DNA of 11,140 bases from SBAX01 sp964646605. GTDB lineage: Bacteria; Planctomycetota; Phycisphaerae; UBA1845. Below are positions 1 through 5,237 of the stretch, one piece after another (within the stretch, counting starts at the first letter, position 1; each line of letters starts with the position of its first letter). Below the pieces are notes generated by a model. That model ran no database searches. It saw only the letters and a program-made list of their open reading frames with translations, and was not told the origin of the DNA. Location of the stretch: NCBI GenBank assembly GCA_964646605.1, contig CAZYEX010000021.1, positions 1 through 11,140 on the forward strand. The letters are read 5' to 3'. A program made the position numbers and the translations under genes.

Positions 1-208
1 TGGACACGACGATGCCCGGCTCGGGGTCGTATGTGACTGTCTCGGCAAATGCCTCATGCACGGGCCCGCGCGTGAGCACTTGCACACCAACCTCGCCATC
101 GGGCCGCGGTGGCGGCTGCTGCGCCATGCCTGTGCCCAGCCCAAGTTCTGTGCCTATTGCGGCGAGTGCCGCATACATGCAAATTTTCAAAACATGACAT
201 TCCTTCAT
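1..208 (-). CDS. Secreted protein, N-terminal part only (runs off the window)
   Basis: An open frame begins at ATG 208 on the minus strand and is still open at base 1, giving at least 69 residues. A strong ribosome-binding site (AAGGAG, 7 nt before the ATG) fixes the start. Residues 1-28 look like a Sec signal peptide: a short charged start, a hydrophobic segment with LAAIG, and a likely cut after the GMA that precedes QQPPP. The mature part begins with a proline-rich stretch followed by QVLTRGPVHEAFAE. I associate that motif with planctomycete secreted proteins that continue into Trp/Tyr-rich (YXWGXW-type) repeats, but the repeat part is outside the window, so this is recall and not proof. 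It lies 78 nt downstream of the ice-binding-domain gene on the same strand and could be the last gene of that operon; I see no clear terminator in the gap. Confidence 0.7.
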   Translation of the reverse strand, partial: MKECHVLKICMYAALAAIGTELGLGTGMAQQPPPRPDGEVGVQVLTRGPVHEAFAETVTYDPEPGIVVS

Positions 209-286
209 GGTGCTTCTCCTTCAAAAAATAATCTTGACAATGACTCATGTTTTCTGATCCGTATTTCCGCCAAATCCCGCATGTCC

Positions 287-1726
287 TCACGGGGCAGGTT
301 GTGTAACCGTACTCTGATCAATAGTGACCGCAGTCTGCGACAACAGTCTGCCGTTTATCGATGCGCCAGTCGCCAGGGTAATCTCTGTTTGGGACAGTAT
401 TATTCCCTCAAAGTGCGCAGTCGTATCAAGCGCAACAGAACCAAAGGCCTGCCAGAAAATGTTCTTAGGCAATGCACCACCAGCCAAAATGACGCTCGTA
501 GCGGAAGCCTGCGTAATACCTTCCGCTATCTGGAAGATCCAGATATCGTTCGGGCCACCGCTAAGAGTCACATCCGTTGCTATCAACACCCCAGTGCCCC
601 ATTTGTACAGACCGGGGACGAGCGTCAGCCCGCTGATATCACCAGCGCCCAGTTCAGTAAAATCGGGTGTTGTTCGCCCGGCGGCGTCGGTGTACGCGGT
701 CTCCATGTCGCTTATGGCCGTGGTCATGTTAGCTGGAGTTGGAGAGGTGTAGTCGGCTGCGAATACCAGTCCCGTGACTTGATCGGATGTTGAGAATGTG
801 GTACTGGCATCAAGTATTAATGAAAATCCAGTTATGGCAGTGGAGTCGATTGGACTAACGCCAATATCTCCAGTCACTACGGAGTTCGGCACGGAATCGA
901 TTCCTGATTTTGCCAAAATCACAAAATCGCCGGCCGTTCCAAGGACTACTGGCGCTGGACCGGTCGGTGTCGTATCCGGAGGTGGAGGTGTAGTATCCGG
1001 AGGCGGCGCCGTTCCGGGGCAACCGTTGGCCGACACCACCGTCTGCGGCGGCGTGGCCGGACATTCATCCTGATCGTCGGTGACGTCATCGCCGTCCGTA
1101 TCGAGTTGGCTTGCGGTGCATCCGTTGGGATCCACGTCGGCCACGACCGCGGTGTTCGCGCACTGATCAATATCGTTGGGCACGCCGTCGTCATCATCGT
1201 CCGGGGTGCCGGGCACGCTGACCGGGCATCCGCGATCGTCAACGTCAACCGTCACGGGCGTCCGGGCGCACTCATCCAGCGCATCGCTCACGCCGTCGCT
1301 ATCATCGTCGAGTTGCTCAGTCGCACAACCGGTCGAGCCGACCTCCTCACCGGCGGCGGTGTTCGCACACAGATCAATATCGTTGGGCACGCCGTCGTCA
1401 TCATCGTCCGGGGTGCCGGGCGCGCTGACCGGGCATCCGCGATCGTCCACCTCAACGGACAGCGGTGTGCCATTGCAATCATCGATCGCGTTGTGGACCC
1501 CATCGCTATCATTGTCGAGTTGCTCAGCCGCACAGCCGGTCGAACCGACCTCCTCACCGGCGGCGGTATTCGCGCATAGGTCCGCGCTATCGGGCACCCC
1601 GTCGGCGTCACGATCGCTCTGCCATCCCCAATGACACCATCCACATCCGGCGAAAGAAACGACCCATAGTAATAGGACAACCCACATCGTACAAAACGAC
1701 TTCCACTCTCTTACTGGCACTTTCAT
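287..1726 (-). CDS. Lipoprotein with thrombospondin type-3 repeats and a C-terminal ice-binding-like (DUF3494) domain
   Basis: 479 residues. The start at 1726 is chosen because it gives a short charged N-terminus (MKVPVREWK), a hydrophobic core WVVLLLWVVSF and a lipobox FAGC with Cys28, and because GAAGGAG lies just upstream (close spacing, 1 nt); Met14 (1687) is an alternative. A longer in-frame reading to 1936 would run through csrA and is rejected. Residues 38-238 hold Ca-binding thrombospondin type-3-like Asp repeats (DxDxDGVxxxxDxC) in 69-residue units. Residues 239-259 are a Pro/Thr linker. Residues ~260-479 match the DUF3494 ice-binding-like family: GTAGDFVILAKSGI, GDIGVSP, GLTLVPGLYKW, IWIFQI, then NIFWQAFGSV. 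In this family the fold is a beta-solenoid; some members bind ice, others are adhesins. The protein is therefore expected to be lipid-anchored with a Ca-stiffened stalk and a solenoid head. A small stem-loop (1742-1756) precedes the ribosome-binding site. Actual ice binding is not shown. Confidence 0.9.
   Translation of the reverse strand: MKVPVREWKSFCTMWVVLLLWVVSFAGCGWCHWGWQSDRDADGVPDSADLCANTAAGEEVGSTGCAAEQLDNDSDGVHNAIDDCNGTPLSVEVDDRGCPVSAPGTPDDDDDGVPNDIDLCANTAAGEEVGSTGCATEQLDDDSDGVSDALDECARTPVTVDVDDRGCPVSVPGTPDDDDDGVPNDIDQCANTAVVADVDPNGCTASQLDTDGDDVTDDQDECPATPPQTVVSANGCPGTAPPPDTTPPPPDTTPTGPAPVVLGTAGDFVILAKSGIDSVPNSVVTGDIGVSPIDSTAITGFSLILDASTTFSTSDQVTGLVFAADYTSPTPANMTTAISDMETAYTDAAGRTTPDFTELGAGDISGLTLVPGLYKWGTGVLIATDVTLSGGPNDIWIFQIAEGITQASATSVILAGGALPKNIFWQAFGSVALDTTAHFEGIILSQTEITLATGASINGRLLSQTAVTIDQSTVTQPAP
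1013..1615 (-). repeat. Tandem 207-bp repeat encoding 69-residue thrombospondin type-3 units
   Basis: The units occupy 1409-1615, 1202-1408 and 1013-1201 (the last is shorter, 63 residues). The 207-nt period can be read directly: the 7-mer CGTTGGG recurs at 1174 and 1381 with nearly identical flanks. Each unit carries two Asp-rich motifs and four Cys. Units 1 and 2 are almost identical in protein; unit 3 has diverged. This suggests recent unit duplication, and copy-number variation between strains is likely. Confidence 0.85.
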
Positions 1727-1787
1727 TCTCCTTCTCAAGTCGCCTGGGACCCAAGCATTAGGGGGATCATTTTTCGTACTTGCCCAG

Positions 1788-2054
1788 TCACCCTCCGGAA
1801 AGCACGCACGCCTTTTTATCTGCGTTCCGCGATCCCGTTCGATCAGAGCCGCCGGTCGACCGGTCCCGCAACCGGCCGGCATGCATTCGCTCCCACACTT
1901 CCGCCCGATGGACAGGAACGTCCCTCCGTGCCTCAAAACCCAGGCTTACCCTCCCGCGGCCAATTTCCAGCACCGTGACCTTGAGGATGTACTCAAAGTG
2001 GTCCGAGCCTCCGATCACCACGGTCTGATCGCTTTTCCGGGACAGAACTAACAT
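1788..2054 (-). CDS. csrA: Carbon storage regulator CsrA (RNA-binding translational regulator)
   Basis: 88 residues starting MLVLSRK, the hallmark N-terminus of CsrA/RsmA. The start at 2054 is supported by GGAGG 7 nt upstream. Residues 1-60 cover the whole CsrA fold. Arg6 in strand 1 and the VHR triad at 48-50 (the R44 equivalent of E. coli) are the RNA-contacting residues and both are present. Family knowledge: CsrA dimers bind GGA in hairpin loops or over ribosome-binding sites and control translation of motility, biofilm and carbon genes. The protein carries a ~28-residue Arg/Ser/Gly-rich tail not needed for the fold. The first 7 nt overlap the end of the upstream MpsC-domain gene (ATGTTAG), so translational coupling is likely. 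The ice-binding-domain lipoprotein follows 61 nt downstream on the same strand and is probably in the same operon. Confidence 0.95.
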   Translation of the reverse strand: MLVLSRKSDQTVVIGGSDHFEYILKVTVLEIGRGRVSLGFEARRDVPVHRAEVWERMHAGRLRDRSTGGSDRTGSRNADKKACVLSGG

Positions 2055-2491
2055 GACAAAACCTCCGGTTTCCTTGCCGGGTTGTGGGGTAGAATTCCAC
2101 TCCACGTGTCGGAAGCCACGGTGTGGGCAAGCAGGAACACCTGCACCGTGGTGCCGCTCGTGAATACTCCCACGATAGTGCCGGTGGCCGGCTCGATTTC
2201 CGCGGTTGCCTCGCGCACCTTCACGCCGGTGATTCTCTTAATCTCCTGCCGCAGCGAGTCGGAAGCATTGGCGAACAGCTGCCGATGGAACTCCTGCACC
2301 TGAGCAGCGCCCTCCGGGCTCTTGGCCAGAGCCTGCTCGGCCGCCGACAGGGCCCCGTGCAGGGTGATGACCAGCGTGTTTTCGCTCAAGACCACGGTCA
2401 CCGCTTTGGGTAACTGCCCGGTCCTGCGTTGCTCAAAATCGCTTGCCGCCTGTGCGATCTGCTGCGCCATGCTCGAATCGGACGTTTCCAT
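2048..2491 (-). CDS. MpsC-like (DUF2294, PF10057-type) protein, divergent paralog
   Basis: 147 residues from METSDSS (2491). A weak GATGGGG precedes it; MAQQIAQ (2470) is a possible alternative start. It has the DUF2294 plan: an N-terminal helix (AQQIAQAASDFEQ), a strand pair 'AVTVVLSENTLVITLHGALS', then AAEQALAKSPEG, a long helix, 'ITGVKVREATAEI' and a final strand 'TIVGVFTSG'. It is clearly homologous to the genes at 4747 and 10585, but it lacks their MGRGPKD motif, has a different GQLPKA in that place, and has a longer C-terminus. The family was named for a Na+-translocating membrane-potential system; its biochemistry is poorly known and no membrane segment is visible here. It is the first gene of an operon with csrA (7-nt overlap), and a structured leader with a terminator lies just upstream (2541-2645). 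Confidence 0.85.
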   Translation of the reverse strand: METSDSSMAQQIAQAASDFEQRRTGQLPKAVTVVLSENTLVITLHGALSAAEQALAKSPEGAAQVQEFHRQLFANASDSLRQEIKRITGVKVREATAEIEPATGTIVGVFTSGTTVQVFLLAHTVASDTWSGILPHNPARKPEVLSC

Positions 2492-2540
2492 TTGCGTTAC
2501 CCCATCTCGGTCGCGACCGTCCCGCGTCACCGCAAATCCC

Positions 2541-2589
2541 AAAAAAAGCCGACGTGGTCGAACACCCGAAGGCATTCAATCACGTCGGC
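2541..2589 (-). terminator. Intrinsic terminator (attenuator) of leader copy 1
   Basis: Arms 2571-2589 and 2548-2566 (19 nt each) enclose a UUCG tetraloop and are followed by seven U (2541-2547). The outer nine pairs are perfect Watson-Crick pairs. It lies between the promoter at 2712-2740 and the gene it precedes, so it acts as an attenuator and not as an end-of-gene terminator. Confidence 0.9.
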
Positions 2590-2645
2590 TTACTCTGCAA
2601 CGAGCCCCCCGATCAAACCGGGTTGCCCTTCGTCAAGTCGTCCGA
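2541..2645 (-). promoter_or_regulatory. Leader RNA element copy 1: aptamer-like hairpin plus terminator, upstream of mpsC-csrA
   Basis: Read on the minus strand, the aptamer-like part is 2585-2645 (61 nt): UCGG / ACG / ACU / 7 nt / GGGC / AA / CCCGGU / UUG / AUCGGG / GG / GCUC / 7 nt / AGU / AAG / CCGA. Helices are UCGG:CCGA, ACU:AGU, GGGC:GCUC (one G-U) and CCCGGU:AUCGGG. In this copy the outer helix can extend to CGUCGG:CCGACG. The CCGACG bases are also the start of the terminator stem, so the two folds exclude each other. The terminator ends 49 nt before the mpsC-like start codon. The same architecture is present at three other promoters in this window. Confidence 0.85.
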
Positions 2646-2711
2646 CGACTTAGAACCTTCCGTTGGCCGGACCGGCAGGCCGCCTCACGCGGTCCCACCA
2701 GTCGCTACGCT

Positions 2712-2740
2712 ACTGTACGTTGCCGGGACGGAAAGGACAA
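2712..2740 (-). promoter_or_regulatory. Sigma-70-like promoter of the mpsC-csrA unit
   Basis: On the minus strand TTGTCC (2740-2735) and TACAGT (2717-2712) are separated by 17 bp. The predicted start near 2705 is about 60 nt before leader element copy 1. Confidence 0.55.
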
Positions 2741-2797
2741 CGGAATTCCTTTCCGGGCCCGGGCTTGTAGGCTCGTGTGGACATCCATTCCACCAGC

Positions 2798-2962
2798 CTA
2801 CATCGGCCCAGATTGGGGAAAACCTGACGGGCCTTGGCGCCCCACGGCGCCGTCCATTCGATCCCATCCCAGGTTCCCATGGCATCCAGCCAGGAAAACG
2901 ATGGGAAGAAATGCCATCCATAGAAGCAAGAACATTCTGGGATAGCTTCTTGAGTTTCGCAT
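2798..2962 (-). CDS. Small putative lipoprotein (54 aa)
   Basis: A short frame starting MRNSRSYPRM has a charged n-region, a hydrophobic segment (FLLLWMAFLPIVFLAG) and a lipobox LAGC with Cys27. The mature part is only about 28 residues, polar and Gly-rich (CHGNLGWDRMDG...). It has no recognisable domain. The ribosome-binding site is weak (AGTGAG), and Met10 (2935) is an alternative start. It lies 86 nt downstream of the DUF5670 gene on the same strand and just ahead of the promoter of the mpsC-csrA unit. It may be a real small lipoprotein or a degraded one; only the signal peptide argues for it. Confidence 0.5.
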   Translation of the reverse strand: MRNSRSYPRMFLLLWMAFLPIVFLAGCHGNLGWDRMDGAVGRQGPSGFPQSGPM

Positions 2963-3028
2963 TTGTGCGCTCACTTTCTCAAACGCGGGGAGTTCACCCC
3001 CGTAGTGCCCGCATCCGTCGCCGGCGGG

Positions 3029-3044
3029 GCGAGCCGTGGCTCGC
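3029..3044. other. Perfect 6-bp stem-loop after the DUF5670 gene
   Basis: GCGAGC and GCTCGC flank a 4-nt loop, beginning 4 nt past the DUF5670 stop codon. No T-run follows on either strand, so it is not a typical intrinsic terminator. It may be a processing or stabilising hairpin. Confidence 0.35.
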
Positions 3045-3048
3045 TTCG

Positions 3049-3198
3049 TCACGGCACACGGCGTCCCTGGATCACGCGAAGCAGTACGACGACCACCGCG
3101 ATGACCAGCAACACGTGGATGAACCCATTCATGGTGTAGGAAGTTACCATTCCTAGCAACCACATCACGACCAGAATCACCGCAAGCATCTCGATCAT
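3049..3198 (-). CDS. Lmo0937-type small membrane protein (DUF5670)
   Basis: 49 residues: MIEMLAVILVVMWLLGM, then VTSYTMNGFIHVLLVIAVVV, then LLRVIQGRRVP. The pattern 'WLLG-VTSYT-GGFIH-LLVIA' followed by a basic RxxxGRR tail is characteristic of the Lmo0937/DUF5670 family of two-helix membrane proteins of unknown, often stress-linked, function. Helix 1 is about residues 4-18 and helix 2 about 29-41, with a short polar turn between them. A weak AGAG lies about 7 nt before the ATG. It follows the collagen/OmpA lipoprotein by 85 nt on the same strand and could be co-transcribed. The full length equals the family's usual size of roughly 50 residues. Confidence 0.85.
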   Translation of the reverse strand: MIEMLAVILVVMWLLGMVTSYTMNGFIHVLLVIAVVVVLLRVIQGRRVP

Positions 3199-3283
3199 GA
3201 CAAGCTCTTTCGTACTGGACCCTTCAGGAAACTCCCCGTCAGCGTTTTCTCAACCAGGATACAGGAAAACCGATCCCGCTCCG

Positions 3284-4267
3284 TTAGTTCGCGGTTGCGA
3301 AAAGCACCTCGACGCGTCGGTCGCGCCGGAGTTCTACGTCGCCGTAGGCGCCAACGCTGATCTTGTGCGCCGGCACACCGGCTTCGACCAGTGCATCGCG
3401 AATGGTCTTGACGCGACGATCGCACAGGTTCTGATTGTGAACATCGGTGCCGCGCGGATCCATCGTGCCGTCGATTCCGATCTTGAGCGACGGATTCTTA
3501 TTCATATAGGTTGCGACCTCGGTCACCCTGGTCTTTTCAGAATCTTGGACTTCGGCGCTGTCGTTCTGGAACGAGAAGTCCCGAAACGAGGTCCAGACAT
3601 CCACGACGCCAACTCGGCCTTGCGCGCCAATCTCGCCCGTCGGGCCTTGCGGGCCTCGTGCTCCGGTCGGACCAGTTTGGCCAGCAACCCCGGGCGTAGT
3701 GCTACCTTGAGCACCTGTGTATCCCATGGCGCCTTGCGCTCCGGCGGGGCCGGTACGGCCGGCGGGCCCGGTCGGACCCTCTAGTGTGGCGCCACGAGCG
3801 CCAGTTACTCCGGTTGCGCCTTCGGCGCCCGTCGGACCTTGCGCACCACTCGCGCCGGCGAGACCAGGCGCGCTATCCCCTCGAGCGCCCACTTTTCCAG
3901 TAGAACCTTGCTCGCCGGCGTCACCCGCAGCGCCTTGCACACCCGCGCGACCGCGAACGACGGCGCCGGGGGCTCCGGTCGCCCCGGTCGGGCCTTGTTC
4001 ACCAGGGCTTCCCGTAGCGCCCGATCCGCCGCGCGAACCGGCCACCGCGTATCCCGGGGCACCCGTCTGTCCGGTCGCGCCGCGCTCGCCTACTGTTCCG
4101 ACCGGTCCGTCTGCCCCGCGCGGACCCACCAAGCTGGGATCGTTGTTGTACACCGGAGCCTGGGCGACCCCTTCGGCACAGTTAGGGCGATGACACCGCT
4201 GTGAGCTCGCACAACCACTCGCGACGACCAAGGCTGTAATCCCGCACAACGTCATGACTACTCTCAT
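3284..4267 (-). CDS. Collagen-like lipoprotein with C-terminal OmpA peptidoglycan-binding domain
   Basis: 327 residues from ATG 4267, with GAGAGGG about 8 nt upstream. Residues 1-19 form a lipoprotein signal (MRVVMTLCGITALVVASGC; lipobox ASGC, Cys19). Residues 20-47 are a Cys-containing linker. Residues 48-220 are Gly-X-Y repeats broken at exactly regular intervals (see the repeat entry). Residues ~225-327 are an OmpA-like domain: VATYMNKNPSLKIGIDG, then TMDPRGTDVHNQNLCDRR, and the terminal DRRVEV; the Asp of GTMD and the Arg pair of CDRR fall where the family binds diaminopimelate. The expected arrangement is a lipid-anchored protein with a rigid triple-helical or filamentous spacer and a peptidoglycan clamp, bridging membrane and wall. 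The leader at 4418-4524 lies between its promoter and its start. Confidence 0.92.
   Translation of the reverse strand: MRVVMTLCGITALVVASGCASSQRCHRPNCAEGVAQAPVYNNDPSLVGPRGADGPVGTVGERGATGQTGAPGYAVAGSRGGSGATGSPGEQGPTGATGAPGAVVRGRAGVQGAAGDAGEQGSTGKVGARGDSAPGLAGASGAQGPTGAEGATGVTGARGATLEGPTGPAGRTGPAGAQGAMGYTGAQGSTTPGVAGQTGPTGARGPQGPTGEIGAQGRVGVVDVWTSFRDFSFQNDSAEVQDSEKTRVTEVATYMNKNPSLKIGIDGTMDPRGTDVHNQNLCDRRVKTIRDALVEAGVPAHKISVGAYGDVELRRDRRVEVLFATAN
3608..4126 (-). repeat. Collagen-like Gly-X-Y tract with an 87-nt (29-residue) higher-order period
   Basis: The tract consists of six blocks of eight Gly-X-Y triplets starting at Gly48, Gly77, Gly106, Gly135, Gly164 and Gly193. They are separated by five breaks with four residues between glycines: YAVA, AVVR, DSAP, ATLE and STTP at Gly72, 101, 130, 159 and 188. 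The spacing between breaks is 29 residues every time. Triplets are rich in GPT, GAQ, GPA and GAR. Break sequences differ from each other, so the period is kept while the break sequence drifts. Confidence 0.9.
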
Positions 4268-4417
4268 TGTCCGACCCTCTCTAAAAAGTGACTGACTCTG
4301 CCTCATGCGCGTTGCGACCTACGTTGGCCGCGTTGCATTTAGGCTGTTTCTCTCGACCTCAAACTCACCGGCGTCGTCCACCCGCATGCGGCACCAGCCG
4401 CTGGACATTCCAAGTGC

Positions 4418-4467
4418 AAAAAAAAGCCGACGCGGCCGAACACCAAAAGGTGTCCAACCGCGTCGGC
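4418..4467 (-). terminator. Intrinsic terminator (attenuator) of leader copy 2
   Basis: Arms 4449-4467 and 4426-4444 pair over all 19 positions (three G-U) with a UUUU loop, followed by eight U (4418-4425). It stands ahead of the gene, not behind it. Confidence 0.93.
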
Positions 4468-4524
4468 TTACTCTTCGGTGAGCCCCCCAGCCAAGGCCGG
4501 GTTGCCCCTCAGTTAGTCATCCGA
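4418..4524 (-). promoter_or_regulatory. Leader RNA element copy 2, upstream of the collagen/OmpA lipoprotein
   Basis: Aptamer-like part 4463-4524 (62 nt) on the minus strand: UCGG / AUG / ACU / 7 nt / GGGC / AA / CCCGGC / CUUG / GCUGGG / GG / GCUC / 7 nt / AGU / AAG / CCGA. All four helices form. The inner helix has one G-U pair where other copies have G-C. The CCGA strand is part of the terminator 5' arm. The element begins about 47 nt after the predicted transcription start, and 150 nt separate its terminator from the start codon. Part of that spacer (TTTGAGG...CGAG and GTAGGTCGC) is shared with the leader of the HYR lipoprotein, which suggests the two leaders are recent duplicates. Confidence 0.87.
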
Positions 4525-4577
4525 TAGCACCAAGCGAAATCGAGACGAAACACGCCGCGATCGCACTCGCCAGTCTG

Positions 4578-4605
4578 AGTGTACAGCGCCTATCGGGCAA
4601 TGCAA
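4578..4605 (-). promoter_or_regulatory. Sigma-70-like promoter of the collagen/OmpA lipoprotein
   Basis: Minus strand TTGCAT (4605-4600) and TACACT (4583-4578) with a 16-bp spacer. It is the same layout as the HYR-lipoprotein promoter (TTGCCT, 16 bp, TACAAT). Its -35 box is 8 bp from that of the divergent mpsC promoter. Confidence 0.6.
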
Positions 4606-4613
4606 GACAAAAG

Positions 4614-4641
4614 TGGATTTATTTTCGGTACTTCCTAGAAT
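4614..4641 (+). promoter_or_regulatory. Divergent promoter of the mpsC-like gene at 4747
   Basis: TGGATT (4614-4619) and TAGAAT (4636-4641) are 16 bp apart. The stretch TTTATTTTCGGT between them is conserved in the promoter of the paralog (10453-10480), which supports it as a real promoter and not chance. The rest of the 4268-4746 intergenic region is accounted for by the minus-strand leader. Confidence 0.55.
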
Positions 4642-4746
4642 GGCCCCCGGATCGCCCGGCAACGGCTGCCTTGCGTTCCGTCGTTAGATGAGGACATTGC
4701 CCAGGCAGGGCGGTGGCGGGGAGTCGGGAGGCGTACGAGGACAGGA

Positions 4747-5127
4747 ATGAAAACACAGGGCGAAACCGAAGCCGCCGTCTGCCAAGGAATCAGCCGTTTT
4801 GAGCAGGAGTACATGGGCCGCGGACCCAAGGACATCCGGGCCTTCCTGCTTGGCGAACTTCTTGTTGTCCGCCTCCAGGGCGTCCTGACTGCGGCCGAGC
4901 AGCACCTGGTGAAGACGCTCCAGGCCGACAAGGGCAGGGATCTGCTCAAGCAAGTGCGGTTTCAGCTCGTCGAAACGGCAAGGCCGATCCTTGAGGCCAT
5001 GATCCAGGAAGTCACCGACGTCAAAGTGGTGAGCCTTCACCACGACATCAGCACCGTGACCGGCGAGGAGGTCGTGATCTTCACCCTGGCCGAATCGCCC
5101 GTTTTTCGAGAAACGAAGAAAAAGTAG
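4747..5127 (+). CDS. MpsC-like (DUF2294, PF10057-type) protein
   Basis: 126 residues from ATG 4747 (AGGA motifs directly upstream). Features in order: helix MKTQGETEAAVCQGISRF, the signature EYMGRGPKDIRAFLLG at ~21-36, strand LLVVRLQGVLTAAEQHL, a long helix GRDLLKQVRFQLVE...ILEAM, then VKVVSLHHDISTVTGEEVVIFTL at ~92-114. This is the usual length and motif order of DUF2294/MpsC proteins, named from a Na+-translocating membrane-potential system in Gram-positives. No membrane helix is visible, and the reaction is unknown. It differs from the gene at 10585 at 13 of 126 positions, mostly conservative (K/R, E/D, V/I). It is divergent from a surface lipoprotein in both cases, and the kaiC operon follows 413 nt downstream on the same strand. 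Confidence 0.9.
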   Translation: MKTQGETEAAVCQGISRFEQEYMGRGPKDIRAFLLGELLVVRLQGVLTAAEQHLVKTLQADKGRDLLKQVRFQLVETARPILEAMIQEVTDVKVVSLHHDISTVTGEEVVIFTLAESPVFRETKKK

Positions 5128-5237
5128 GCCGGCCAGCCGGGCGACAACACCCCCGCCCCGAGGTGTTTAGGGGCAGGCTGGAATCTCCGCCGTCGGGATC
5201 AAATCTTGGGGAGCCAGGTCTTTCCCCGTGAGACCCG

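Noticed and set aside
56..793. 245-codon plus-strand frame near the left edge
   Set aside because: It is antisense to the DUF3494 domain and to the partial secreted protein, both of which have clear family motifs and ribosome-binding sites.
1013..1615. CRISPR-like array
   Set aside because: The repeats are 207 bp, directly adjacent and coding; there are no unique spacers and no cas genes.
946..1634. Several overlapping frames with Ser- or Arg-rich repeats on both strands
   Set aside because: They are shadow frames of the 207-bp thrombospondin type-3 repeats, not separate genes.
1727..1936. N-terminal extension of the ice-binding-domain protein to 1936
   Set aside because: It would overlap csrA out of frame and bury the lipoprotein signal peptide 70 residues inside the protein.
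3717..4193. Proline-rich plus-strand frame (158 codons)
   Set aside because: It is the mirror of the Gly-X-Y collagen tract: glycine and alanine codons read as proline and alanine on the other strand.
4463..4524. Known c-di-GMP-I (GEMM) riboswitch
   Set aside because: GGCAACC and GG-GCUC resemble fragments of GEMM, but the GEMM core (CACGCACAGGGCAAACC, ACGCAAAGCC and the second hairpin with its receptor) is absent and the element has a single stem.
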